Source: Motacilla alba alba
Taxonomy: Eukaryota > Chordata > Aves > Passeriformes > Motacillidae
DNA length: 64,000 nucleotides
NCBI RefSeq assembly: GCF_015832195.1
Contig: NC_052017.1
Location: 90,670,429 to 90,734,428, forward strand
Direction of reading: 5' to 3'
A program made the translations under genes and the position numbers. Shown in pieces: positions 32,580-44,900 of this stretch; positions within the stretch are counted from its first letter, which is position 1; each line of letters starts with the position of its first letter. The notes under the pieces are model-generated. The model saw nothing but the letters and a program-made list of their open reading frames with translations, searched no databases and was not told the origin of the DNA.

Positions 32580-35500
32580 ACCTGCGGTTTGGTTCAGTGG
32601 TTTATTTCCTCTAGCACACAGCCAATACAGTAACAGCTACAGTGACCATGTATACACGCACCACAAACGTACTTTAAATTAAAAAAAAAAACAACAAACA
32701 ACCCCCCACGTTCTATTTAAACATCTTTTTGTTTTCTGCTCGGGGAAAACAGAACGACCCAGTTTTTCCACAGAGATTTTAACTGCACTGGTGTCTCATT
32801 TCAGGCAGCAGGAGTGCCTCTGTGAATTCTATTTCAGCCACTGAATTCACAGTCTGGGCTGTGATTTGTATCAACATAAAGGAGTTGCATTCCCACAGCC
32901 CACGTGGCATCACATTTAGGCACAAAGGATGCAGAGAAACCGCACTAGCACATGATCCCCACAGGCCAGGCAGGGGAGAACTTGGAGAACCTCCACACCT
33001 TTGCTCTGACTCCTGCTGCCCAAAGTAACATGACACCTTTTCTGTACAAATACCGGCCAAAACCATTAGAAGAATATGTTACAGAAAAAACCCAAACAAA
33101 ACTGATTCCAGCATTTTTGCCTATTATGTTTACCCGCATCTAGCACAGGCACTAAAGGCAGCTGTAACAGCATAAAAATTCAGGTCTGCACCATTATTAA
33201 GGTACAGACAGATATACAAAGCACACACTTGCATTTACTATCTAGAGTAGCCAGGTACATTAAAAACTGCTGCAGAAAAATATACACATAAAAATAAAGG
33301 GCTACTTAGAGGCTCTGCCCCACCAGTTTGCCAAACCTTGAGTATTTCCAACACGAATACATTGCAACAGATGCAGATTCTACTTTGTAAGGCCAACAAA
33401 GAGAAACAACAAACCAACCATCTCTAAACAAAAAGAACTACCAACATTTCGTCATTCTGCTGATACAAAACTACAGCAAGTAGTCTGTAGCCTTCTCAGT
33501 TATCAGTTCAGACAGCTGCCTATCATGGACGTTTCTCCATCAATGATTAAACACCACTGAATGGGTGGAATATGTTTGTGTACAGGATAGAGTCATTTCT
33601 GCACTAAAGACAATTCATTTTTTTTATTCCTAAATTAGCAATGGGTTTTGATATGTGGATATTTTAATGTCAGTCAAGTACATCAAAAGCCAGCCAAGAA
33701 CCCACTGGAAACACTGAAATCTGTAGATTTATCTCCATAATTTAGTCATTAATCTTAAAATCTCTTGAACAACAGTAGGCTACCTGCCCACTTCCTGTGT
33801 CATATCCAGACAAGAGAAATCCAGCTGAACTGGCAGCTATTATGGCTGTAGACTAACAGAAACCAGCAGTGAAAAATTCAAAGCAAACTGAGCTCATCCA
33901 AGTCTGAAATCCCCAGGACTACAGAGATGCCTGATTTCTGTAGCAGTCAGGACCGCCGTACAGAAGGTGGAAGCCTCACGGGCTGCAGTGGAGTTTTCCC
34001 ACACCACAGGTAAACACCATGACCAAGCCCTAAAAAGCCCACTAGGACACAGGGATGCATTAGGAGAGCTGAAGGAAGTACACCTTTCTTAACCCCTGGC
34101 TTCCAAGGAGGCACAGAACAGGATCTCATCACTGTGAGCAGAAAAGTAAATATCAATCTTGCCAACCTGAGGAAAGGCTGAAGGAAGAGAAGCTTAGTCC
34201 ACTAGCTGCAAAAACTCATGTAGTACCCATTTCTCAACTCCTGAAAACCCCTCAAATCTCTCAACTAATTGAATACATCTATTTCTGAGGTGATAGAATG
34301 GTTCCTGGCTTCCATTGTATGACAGACCAACAAACTGTTTTAATGTGTCATACATGTTATTATCAAGTATTTCTCTTGTTGTTCAAGCTTTTTATTCAGC
34401 TGATGATTTGAAGCAGTGGATCAGAAATATGTTCTAATTGTTTTATTTCTGGGATTTTTAAAGCTAGCTAGTAAGACAGCATAATTTTGTTATTTTTTCA
34501 TCATTAAAGAACTTTGACATGTTCACCTTCCCTACTAATGCAGAATTTATTTTGCTATTGGTTTTTTCAACCTTCTTCCTTCAGTGACATTCAGCGTGGT
34601 TAAACAAATTGAGACTGTAGGCCTAAACTACATACTTAGGCATACACTTATTATCTTTAACACCTTGCTTCTCTAGATATGCTACCAAAGAAATTTTCTT
34701 ATTTGGGATTTCTCAGCTTTAGTTCTTGCAAAAAATAAAGCACAGGTTTGTGTGTAATCACACTGAACTGGAAGTAGGCAGCTCTCCCACTCAGCTCATT
34801 TTCCCGAAGTAAATCAACACTTTACTTCAGAAAGCTTTTGTAGGAAATGACTGTTTATCTCAGCCTGTAGCACTCCTCCCCCTTGATATCAAACAGCCTT
34901 TAATATACCTTTGTCACTTCAGGCAGTGTAAGTGGGATACAGCACGGCTTTTAAAGTCTTTTTGATGGAATTCTTAAAGCTTTGGCAATTTAAGAGCTGG
35001 ACTTTTGTTGCTGATTTGAGAAACCAGCAAAAAGCAACTCATATCAGAATGGATGAAACAAGTTAAACATTTGATGTAAACACTTAGAACATGGTTTTAC
35101 ATCAATTTGTTTGGAGTAGAAACCAACTGGAATAAGACACAGGAATCCACAAGCTACTGAGAGAACCAGCACGACCACAAAGGACGGAATGGACTTATCT
35201 GCCCTTCAGTATAAACCAGATGGACGCAGAAGAGATAAGTTTTTACCAATAAACACGTTCTAATCATTACATGTCTTGTTCTTGTTTTACTTTGCTCACT
35301 GTGCTTTGTATCAGCTGATTTTAATTGTGCTAAAATAAAAACCACTGTTGTTTTACTTCTTTAAACCAGCAAAACCACTCAAGTAAAAAACATCATGTAT
35401 AATTACATACAGTAAATAAATTCAGTAAAAAAACAACCTACCCCCCCAAACAATACAGACAATACAAATAATATAGATTTGGCCATGTTTTACTAAGTAC

Positions 35501-35771
35501 CACTTTCCAAGTACCATAAGCAATGCTAAATCCCAAGTAAAAAAAAAACAAAACAATTAAAAACAAACAAATAAACAAACCCCCAGCAAACCCCAAACTT
35601 TACAGTGTTCCTTTCTATCAGGCAAGAAGGGAGGGAAGTAAACAACAACAAAGCACACCAACAAAAATATCTAGTCTATATCAAATGTACCTTTCCAATA
35701 AGTCAATTCGTGTAGAAAAAAAACCCTACCACTTATAATTTAACACCAAGGTGTCTTCCTGGCAACCAGGA
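32580..35771 (-). other. SLC39A6: SLC39A6 3' UTR (probable extent)
   Basis: No reading frame of note. Minus-strand AATAAA signals occur at several places (for example 33628-33623) and the most distal is at 32606-32601, followed by GT-rich sequence. If the distal signal is used, the 3' UTR is about 3.2 kb. The extent is inferred from signals only. Confidence 0.5.
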
Positions 35772-35924
35772 TTACAAGTTTATGCTGAATACAATCTTAT
35801 GTTCAAATACTGAGATAAGCAGCATTATCCCAAAACCCAGGAGAATCCCAGCATTCTGTAACAGGAAGTATCCCCACCGGCTACATCCATGGTCACTGGC
35901 ATCATTGTGGAGCATTTCAGGTAC
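35772..35924 (-). CDS. SLC39A6: SLC39A6 exon 10 (terminal coding)
   Basis: 50 codons plus TAA (35774-35772): [50 protein letters not shown]. Acceptor TGTTTAG. Human ends RINF in place of SINL. Confidence 0.95.
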   Translation of the reverse strand, partial: VPEMLHNDASDHGCSRWGYFLLQNAGILLGFGIMLLISVFEHKIVFSINL

Positions 35925-38900
35925 CTAAACAAACAAGGAGGTGTTAAAATACCTTCAAAAGAAACAAGTGCTTCAAATCATTCATTCTTAAGCTGTGTTA
36001 TACAAAATTCAAATAGGTGTAGGCACTTACCATATCCACGAGAGCCACGTACATGAACAAGCCAGCAGTAAGTGCAAATATCCACATGGAAACGTTGTCT
36101 GCATAATGACCAATAAGGATCCCAGTTGCCATACCAAGATAGGCCAGCATAGCTGACAGAGCATTATAAAGCACAGCTTGCTTGACAGTCATACCAGCTT
36201 TTAGAAGGACAGCAAAATCTCCTGTAAAAGGGGGGAAAAAAAAAGCCAAGACAAAGTTTTCATTCTTGGGTACGTACTGCAGTGCTGTCTTATTTACAGT
36301 TCTCTTACTTACAGGACTACTAAGCTGCTTTCATGCTGTTGTTTGCCTTATTTTTTTTCCTTCATAAAAACAGAAATCACCAAGGGACAGAAATTTCAAG
36401 GGTGCACATGAACAACACCACAGCAGCAAATACTGTAAGTTTATAACTCTAAAGTCTTTGCATTTTTGAAAGAAGCAGCTTTTTGCTGAATCACAGAACA
36501 TCCTGGCTTGGAAAGGACCTACAAGGATCACCAAGTCTAACTCCTGGCCCTGCAGAGGACAGCCCCAAGATCACACCACGTCCTTGAGAGAACTGTCCAA
36601 ACACTCCTTGAACACTCAGCCTTGGTGCTATGACCACTTCCCTGGGGAGCCTGTTCCAGTGCCCAAACGTCCTCTGGGTGAAAAACCTTTTCCCAATATC
36701 TAACCCGTGCCTTTCCTGACACAACGTCAGGCCATTCCCTTGGATCCTGTCACAGGACAGAAGAGATCAATGCCTGCCCCTTGTCTTCCCCTCATGCGAA
36801 AGCTGTAGAGTGCAGTGAGGTCTCTCCTCAGTCTCCTCCAGGCTGAACAGACCAAGTGACCTCAGCTGCGCCTCAAATGGCTTCCTCTCAAGGCCCTTCC
36901 CCATCTTTGTACCTCTCCTTTGGATGGTCTCTAATAGCTTCATATCCTCAAGCAGTTTGAATTTAAACCACCACTGTAAAATGCTGCAGTACCTGATATG
37001 CCCGAGTGTTCCTACAGTAAAATATTCCCACTCAATTGCATATTCAATTTATTATCCTGTAACTGCTCTTTGTACTTTTAATCTGTTTTATAAATTTAAA
37101 GTAATTTCTTTATTAATTTCTGTAAACGATCCTTAAAGTCTTATTTTTACTTGACTGAATGATAGACCACCAGCCAGAAACAGATTTTCTGTAATTCAGA
37201 AAATATTTTTTTCTAAACCAAGTAATATACGCTTAATATTTGAAACTTATAAAGAATCCATTTTATTTATCTCCAGTTAAAGTAAACAAAAGCGATTTTC
37301 AAAGCTGATTTGAGTAATTTGTTACAACAGCTTTTTCTACAAGCCATTGCAATTAAGATGAACTGGTATATTGAAAAACATTGCTCAGCATTAACAACAA
37401 TGATACAATTTTATTCCCAGCTAACCTCAACTAGTCCCATTTGTTTCAATTTTCCTATGCCACTCCATGTCCTCTGGTAAAGAAGGTATTTCCTATTAAG
37501 TTTTCTGTTCTGATTAAAGAAGTATGATTTAAATTTTAAAGGATTTTTGTTATCTCTAAAACCAACAGAACAGTTGAATCTAAAATTATCAGGTTCATAA
37601 GATGAATTTACTTCCTATATCTGAACTACCATTTAGTACGTATAATTAATACAAGTTCCATGATTAGTATGAACAAGACTCAATTCCTCCCAACCCATAA
37701 AATCAGGTATGTTTTCTCCACAATAACATATTTCTGTATAATATTACTGTACAAATATATCAAACTGTTTATATAGAGAGAGTTTAATGTTTACACATAC
37801 TGGTTTACAAGCTCCATTAAATGAAACTGAATGTTCTCCCCTCTGGTGAATTAAACCTTAAAAAAAGTGAAAGCAAACTCTTCTTTCTTTATTCTATACA
37901 CCAAGTGTGTGACAGTGACCATGACAGCTGAGAAATAAACACCAGTTGCACATCCAAAATGATTTGACAACTGGAAAGATCAGCTTTGTCTCAAGTTCAG
38001 CTAAGCACGTCCATCCCATTCTCACCAGCTGCCCTTCAAAAGGGCCAAATACTCAACTCCTACAGTAAGACATGACAATAATCTCTCATGGGACTGCACA
38101 CGAATTTAAATCACTTGAGCTTGAAAGACAAACTGTTTCCAGAAAGATTTCCAAGTAGTTTCAAGTTTGATTTAGAGCTACAGCAGTTCTTTGCAAGTCT
38201 TAATGAAAAAGCAGTAAATGTTATGCAGAAAGTACTCTGACTAATCATGACCTTCCTTTTAGCAGCACAAGCCCGAGAATATAATTAAGGAGGGATGTGA
38301 GAAAAGCAAATTCTGTCATGCATTCTCCTGCAATTCACAACTTATGTTATATACAAGGAGAATAAAAACTACAACTAAAGTAGACAGAAAAAGCTGTAAC
38401 TGCAAGAGACAGTTTTAACCAGAGTAGCTGAAATATTTAGATTTTTAAACTATTAATTCAATTTAGAAATGGTTAAACAGTCTTTAAGAAAATCAGAAGT
38501 ATCCTTTAATAGAGAACCTGACACAGACAAAGTTGATCAAATTTTGCTCTCCCACATGCACCTGTAAGTACATACACATGCAGCATATGGAAATGCTGGG
38601 GTCTTACCTAGCTCATGAGGTAATTCATGGCAAAATACAGCCACAGAAGTGCTTAAACCACTAGATAACCCTTCAGTAAAGGCTGCTCCTATGAAGAGAC
38701 AGGGAAAAAAAAGCAAACAAAGCATTACTACATATTCAGATATCAAGTGCAGAACCACTGTTGCACATGCTTGTGTCATATTAGGGCATATATTTCACTC
38801 CAATTTTTCTTTGGGGAAGCATTTAAACTTTAACTGAACAGTGGTTTATGATCCTTAAGTCACAAAATTCTTCTTCAGAATCTTGCTGTTAAAGTAAACT

Positions 38901-41900
38901 ACGTTTCACTGCCTTGTTTCTGAACTAAGCCAAATACATTCCAACACCACAATCCTCCTCAAAAAATGCAATAAATGGAAATACCATCAAAAATACTTTT
39001 TTTTTTTAAGACACAAAGGGAACAAAGCAACCCAAGTGCACCTGAGAGTCAGACATCCTGGGAAAGGAAAGTCAAGACAACAATAAGAGAGGCTGCAAAA
39101 TCACAGTGACAGACTGACTTCTAAGCAGCTTGCTTTAAGGTAAATACCATGGCAGATTGCTTCTAAGTGGAGAAAAAAAGCCCCAAAACCACAGAAAACC
39201 CTTCAACTAGTCCAACAGTCCTCATCTTTCTTGTCTTCTCTGCTCCTCTTGTTGCTTGTTGTTTTTCTCGTTTGGCAGTAGCTCAGGAGGACACAGCACA
39301 CTGCAGAGCTGCAGCACATCTCACACACACATGGCATGTCAGGTCCCCAGCTGCATGGAGAGCCTCTCCAAGGGTGCAGAGCCACATCCAGCTTCCTCTT
39401 CAGCTGCTACCAGGAGCCTGCCAGCAAACAAGATGCTGCCAACAAGCAGTTAAAGAGGCACAAAGCCATGTCACAGTGGCTGGCACACAAGAGACCCAGG
39501 AACAGCTCCCAGAGGAAGCACTACAGTGGCAGTGACTCCACTGGAGACAATCCCTTCTTTTCACTGGGGAAGAGACGTGCTGACCTAACTCTTGAGGGAG
39601 ACATAGCTATCCAGGTCTTCAAGTGCAAGAAGTGACTGACGCTCCTCCCTGAAGTGGTGACAGCAGCAGCAGCACCATTGTCTGGGATGTGTGCTGTGGC
39701 ATCCAGACAAGAGGATGCAGGATGTCCTTTGTGGTAACAAACGGGATCGAGAGAGTCTTCAGAAGAAGTTCTACAGAGGCAAAAGGCCAAGCCCATCAGA
39801 CTTTGCCAGAGAAAAGGAAGGCAAGACCAAAGTAGCGCTGGAACAGGAAACATGAACTCTGAGACGAGTTTGAGGACAGTGAAGTCTGGCAACAGGAAGA
39901 GTCTTCTGTCACCACTGCAGCTTGCTGATCTGAAAAACATGGTCATGACCCTGGCAGCAGTGGGAGTGTAAGTGAGTCCTACCTCGCCCACCAGTTCGGT
40001 ACATCAGATTAGAAGTCTGATGTCCACAAAATGGAAGGAAAGATTTTTTTTTTAGTGATAGGAGATTCCCTCCCATGCACGACAAAGACAGACCTGCTGA
40101 CCTGTTGCCAAGGGAAGTCCATGGGTTGCCCAGAGCCTGTCTGAATGATGCTGTGGAGACAGCACCAAAGCTTGTCTAGCCTGTCAGGGACAGATACCAA
40201 CTGCCTACAGGGACAGAATACAATTCACTTTGGGGTTTTTTTGGCTACCTCTATAAAGGGGTTCCTTGACCACAGAGAGCTCCAGTATAAAAGTACATGT
40301 GAATTGTGGTTCCATGTGTCTGTTCAGTCTCTTGGTCAATCAGAGTAACACTAGGAATAAGGTTACAAATCATGTAACCAAGGAAAGGTGGTGGATAAGC
40401 CTACCTATGAACATAGGACATCACCATTCACAGAGAGTCTTCATCTGTGGAGGTAACAGTACTGGACACACAAACCAGGACGTTCCTTAATTGTACTGGT
40501 AATGGTTTCCTACTATAGATGACACAAAAGCCAGCTAGGATTAGCATTGTAAATTGACCTGCTGCTCAAAAACGAGGAAAAACTGATGGCAAATACAGCA
40601 AAAAATGACATCTTGTGAATATGAGGTAACTGAGTTCAGGAGGCTGGAAGAGGAAGAAGCAAAATTAGGACTCTAGGCTTTAATGAAGCAGACTTTGACT
40701 TATTTAAGGAATTGCAGGGTAGGGAATGAGTCAAAAGAGATGATGTACCCAGAAGGGGTGGCCAGTTTGTAGAGCACAGAGATACACAAACAAACAAGCC
40801 TGTTTGTGCAGGAACACTTGCAGAAGATGTGCCCAGCTAAGCAGTGTGTAAACTAAGTAAACTAAGTAAAACTAGTAAACTAAGATTCAAAAAGGAAGCA
40901 CACAAGCAATAGGAACAAAGACTGGCAACTTAGCAAAGAAGCTAAAAGCAGTGGAACAAAAGGGAGGAAGACCAAAGCCCAGCTTGATCTAAAACTAACA
41001 AGACTCCAGGGATAACAAGAAACAGTTCTACAAGAATGCTAGCTGAGAAACAGAGTTCATGAAAAATTCGCCTCTGTTGACAGATGAGGAAGGGAAATAA
41101 GTAGTAGACATAGAAAGAGGCAAAGCAGCAGCACAGCCTTCATCTCAGTCTTTGTCAACAAAGCCAGATCCCAGCTCCATTCCAGAAAGAAAGAGACAGC
41201 AAACCACAGAAGCAACAGTTCAGAGAAATGCAGAAAAACCTGGAAATGCTCAGGTGCATTCCAGGATGGGACTCACCTGAAGGTACTGACAGAGTTACTA
41301 GTGTGACTAAAAAGCTGCTGTTGATCATGTGTGGAAAACCATGGCTATAGAAGGCCCCACTGGAACTCTGGGGAAAGGATAACATTATTCCCATCTTTAA
41401 GAAAGGACTCAGGAGTGGTCAGTGTCATCTCAGTTCCTGAAAAGATCATGTGGAATATCCTCTTAAAATCCCTCTCCAAAAGCTGCATCCAGCTTGAGGA
41501 AATAATTGATCATACAGATGGTGAATGCAACAGAACTTTAGTAGGATTCCTGACACTATCTCCAGTAGCAGTTTTATCTGGGCAAAGAGGAAATATGGGC
41601 TTGCACACTGACTGGACTTCTGGGCCAACAGGGCCTGGTGGCTGGTAAGAAATAGAGCTCACCAGGACAAAAACTGCAACCCATTTTCTTGAGAGTCTGT
41701 CCCTAGATAGCCCTCGGGCCCTGTTACAAAAGTTTAGACTTTGTGATAAAACAGGTGGCACCAACAGCAAATTTAGGGGAAAGCAGGGAGAAAGTAAGGG
41801 CGGAGGTGACACACCAAGCACTACAGCTTTAGACAAGACCATAGCAAACTTAATTCTCATGAAGTTCAAAGAGAAAAAGTAAGAAGTAATTAAAGTACAA

Positions 41901-44900
41901 GCTTAAATATCAAGAATATCTCTTTTTATTTTTTCACTGCTAAATGGATGTCCTGAAATGTTAACAAATTGAAGATGAAATTAATATATCTGGCATTGTC
42001 CCCTCTCAAGACGCTGATTTATCTTAAAATATACTTTTAAGACATGACTCCTCTCAAAAGCTGAAAAAAAAAATTTATGCAAGACTAGTATAAAAATAGT
42101 GTTCCACATTTTACTTATTTAGTTGTAATTACACATAAAAGTTCAAATCACAGATGATCCTTTTGCACAAATGAGTCAGATGCAACAGTTCCACGCCTTA
42201 ATAAAAAAATAAGCATTTTTAAATCTTGTTCCTACATAATTAGCACAACAGATTTGAGGAAAAAAGTAATTGATGGAACTTATGAATAACAAATCACATG
42301 AAGTAACTTAAATGAAGGGTTATGCTGGCTAAAGTTATCTTTACAGAAGAATTCATATCTTCTTTAAAATACAGATTAACTACTACACAAGCAGCATTGG
42401 CATTTTCACAACACCATCAAATGGATGTTTTCCCATAATACTTTTAAGCACAGACAGAACTGAAAGAAACCCATATTTCCATTAGCCTGAACAAGCTACA
42501 CAGCAGGACTTCTGAAAGCTATCGCTCTCACTTGTTCAATAAGCCTTTATTAACCTTTCTCATACTTTTCCCTTCATAACTATAAAGTCATAGCTCCTTC
42601 CCAAATCTCCCTAATGCCAAGAGGTAATTGATTCTGTGTCATTTGTATGCAAATCTTCTTTCTACCATATTTTTCACTACTGATCTGCTCAAAAATTTAC
42701 ATTTCATGCTTCAACTTTCATCAAAAATGAGATTCAATCAGAAAGTCTCTTTTCACATTAGACTTTGAATTGACTGAATCTGAACAACTGCAAATATTGC
42801 TGTGAGAAAATAGTTATTATTGGGTTTCCTCTTCAAACAAGAACGAATTTTTTCCTACAATAAAATTTACTGAGAGACTGATGCTGCTGAACTGCCTCCA
42901 GTATGCTGAACAGTCTGGAAATGAATCCAATACCTGAAAAGATTAGTCTTAAATACAATAGTCAAGATCAGGAAAGATTAGCGTAAGTACTGAAGATTAT
43001 TGATTTGACTTCACTTTCTGTGACTTACTTCAACCTTTTAAATTCAATATACCTGTAATCCAGTTCTTCTAGGAAAAACATGAGAGTTCCCTGACCTCCC
43101 AGAGAGAAGTCCAAAACAAAATACTCAATCTGCTATTTTTGTGATAAAGAAATATTTTCACTGAAGCATTATCAAGAAAGACTGAGCAACTACACGCATT
43201 AAGAGAAAAATAGGGGCATGAACTAAGCAGAAACAAAAAGAGAAATGTTTTGTTTACAAGTAAAATAACTGTTTATACCTGATCAATTTTTTTAAAAATG
43301 GACTATTATGCTCAACTTTAGGAACAAGGTTTTGATTATAGTATGACCACTGTTTCAGAAAACAAAATTTTCAGGCTAAAACACATTGAAAGAAGGGCTT
43401 CATTCCCCATCCATCAGTGCTCTGGAGGAACACTGACGTGTAACCAGGGCCCAGTACAGGCAGGCAGGCAGACGTGCCAAGTGTAGAACCTGACCCCGCT
43501 GCATCACAAGAGAAGATGAAAAACAAGTAAATCAGGCAATGGTACCAGTGGCCTGATGGAAGTGAAAAACACACAGTTACTTTGTTGAAAAATACAAGCT
43601 TGTCCTAAAAACAACTAAAATTTTAAAAAATTGCTGAGCTCTTGCAGGCACAAACTCAAACTTAAATATTCTTTATAAGCCTAGCTTTAGTTTTGAAACA
43701 TGTTAGCTTTAACTCTCCAAAAGCAGGAAATGAAGCTCAATTTATAGATTTTTCTAAAGAAACACAGCTGCAAACACATAATTTCTGTTTCATGTATCAC
43801 TTACCTCCAGGTTGTTAAGCTGGAGATTTTTCTTACTTACTAAGATGATGCTCTCAGAAAAAAAGTTTAGACTTTGAAGATCCTCTGCTAATTAGCTATT
43901 AGCTACATCCCCAATAGAGGTAAGAGACAGCTAGAAGACTTCACTGCCTTCACACCCAGGGCTGCAGCACCCGAGTTAGCACTTACCAATTGCCAGTCCA
44001 TCACTGAAATTGTGCAGTCCATCTCCCATGATCACCATCCAGGCCAGAGTTGCTATCCCTGCGTCCTTCAGCTCTTCGCGCGAGTAGCGCTGACTGTGAC
44101 TGTGGGGATGGTGGTTCTGGTGATGATGGTGGTGCAGAATGTGATGGTAGTCATGGTGATGGTGACTAAGATGATCTGTCTGTCCTAGGGTATCGTGCAA
44201 GTGAGAATGGCATTTGTTTCTACAGCCCCTGGACACATATTCGTTGTCAACCTCCTCTTGATGAGAGTGAGCTATCATCACTTCTTCTTCCTCTTGTACA
44301 GTTGGCTGCTGAGAAATGAAGGTTGATGGATCTTGAGAGTCTGTCCCTAGATAGCCCTCGGGCCCTGTTACAAAAACCCAGAGTACAATGTTACACATTT
44401 TTAAAATCACCTGAGAAGCAAAGATGCAATAAACATTTTGGCTTTGTGAAGCAGTGAAGAAGTTTAGAAGTTAAGACTGATAATCCAATTTCTTGAACCA
44501 GAAGATTTTTTGAAAATGTTTCCACAACTTATTCAGATTTTAGAGATAATTCCCAATAGCTCAAAATAAGGAAAACTTTTCGTTTCTGTCCCCTACTGCT
44601 GAAGCAGCCCTTACATTTGGGACACAAATGCTTCCTAAAAGGCAAAAAAAATCTTTTCATTTAAGACTCACTGCAATTTAAACAACAGCAAAAGGCCCCA
44701 AGTCCCAGTCTCACAGCATGAAGACTGTTATTGCAATTGCTTCAGAAAAACCAAGTATGTGAAAAGCATGTGCCATTTAGTAATCTCAGGGCTGAAGAAA
44801 AAGGATGCAGAAGATGATTATGTTATAGATAATTTTGGAAACTCCTATATTTCAAAACAAATACAGGCACTTGAGTTTAACACCTGGAAAATAAACACTG

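Larger units (their letters stand above)
39290..41875 (+). mobile_element. Degenerate long CR1 copy in SLC39A6 intron
   Basis: Several patches in order resemble internal CR1: GTGATAGGAGATTCCCTCCC (about 40058), GCCTTCATCTCAGTCTTTGT (about 41139), an RT-like segment at 41391-41470 reading [19 protein letters not shown] against CR1 reverse transcriptase, and CTCATGAAGTTCAA near 41857. Stops and frameshifts are abundant. Antisense to SLC39A6. It hosts the exon-edge duplication at 41687. Confidence 0.6.

Noticed and set aside
39167..39991. Overlapping open frames on both strands (100-156 aa)
   Set aside because: They fall in a degenerate CR1-like region, read in conflicting strands and show no conserved protein.
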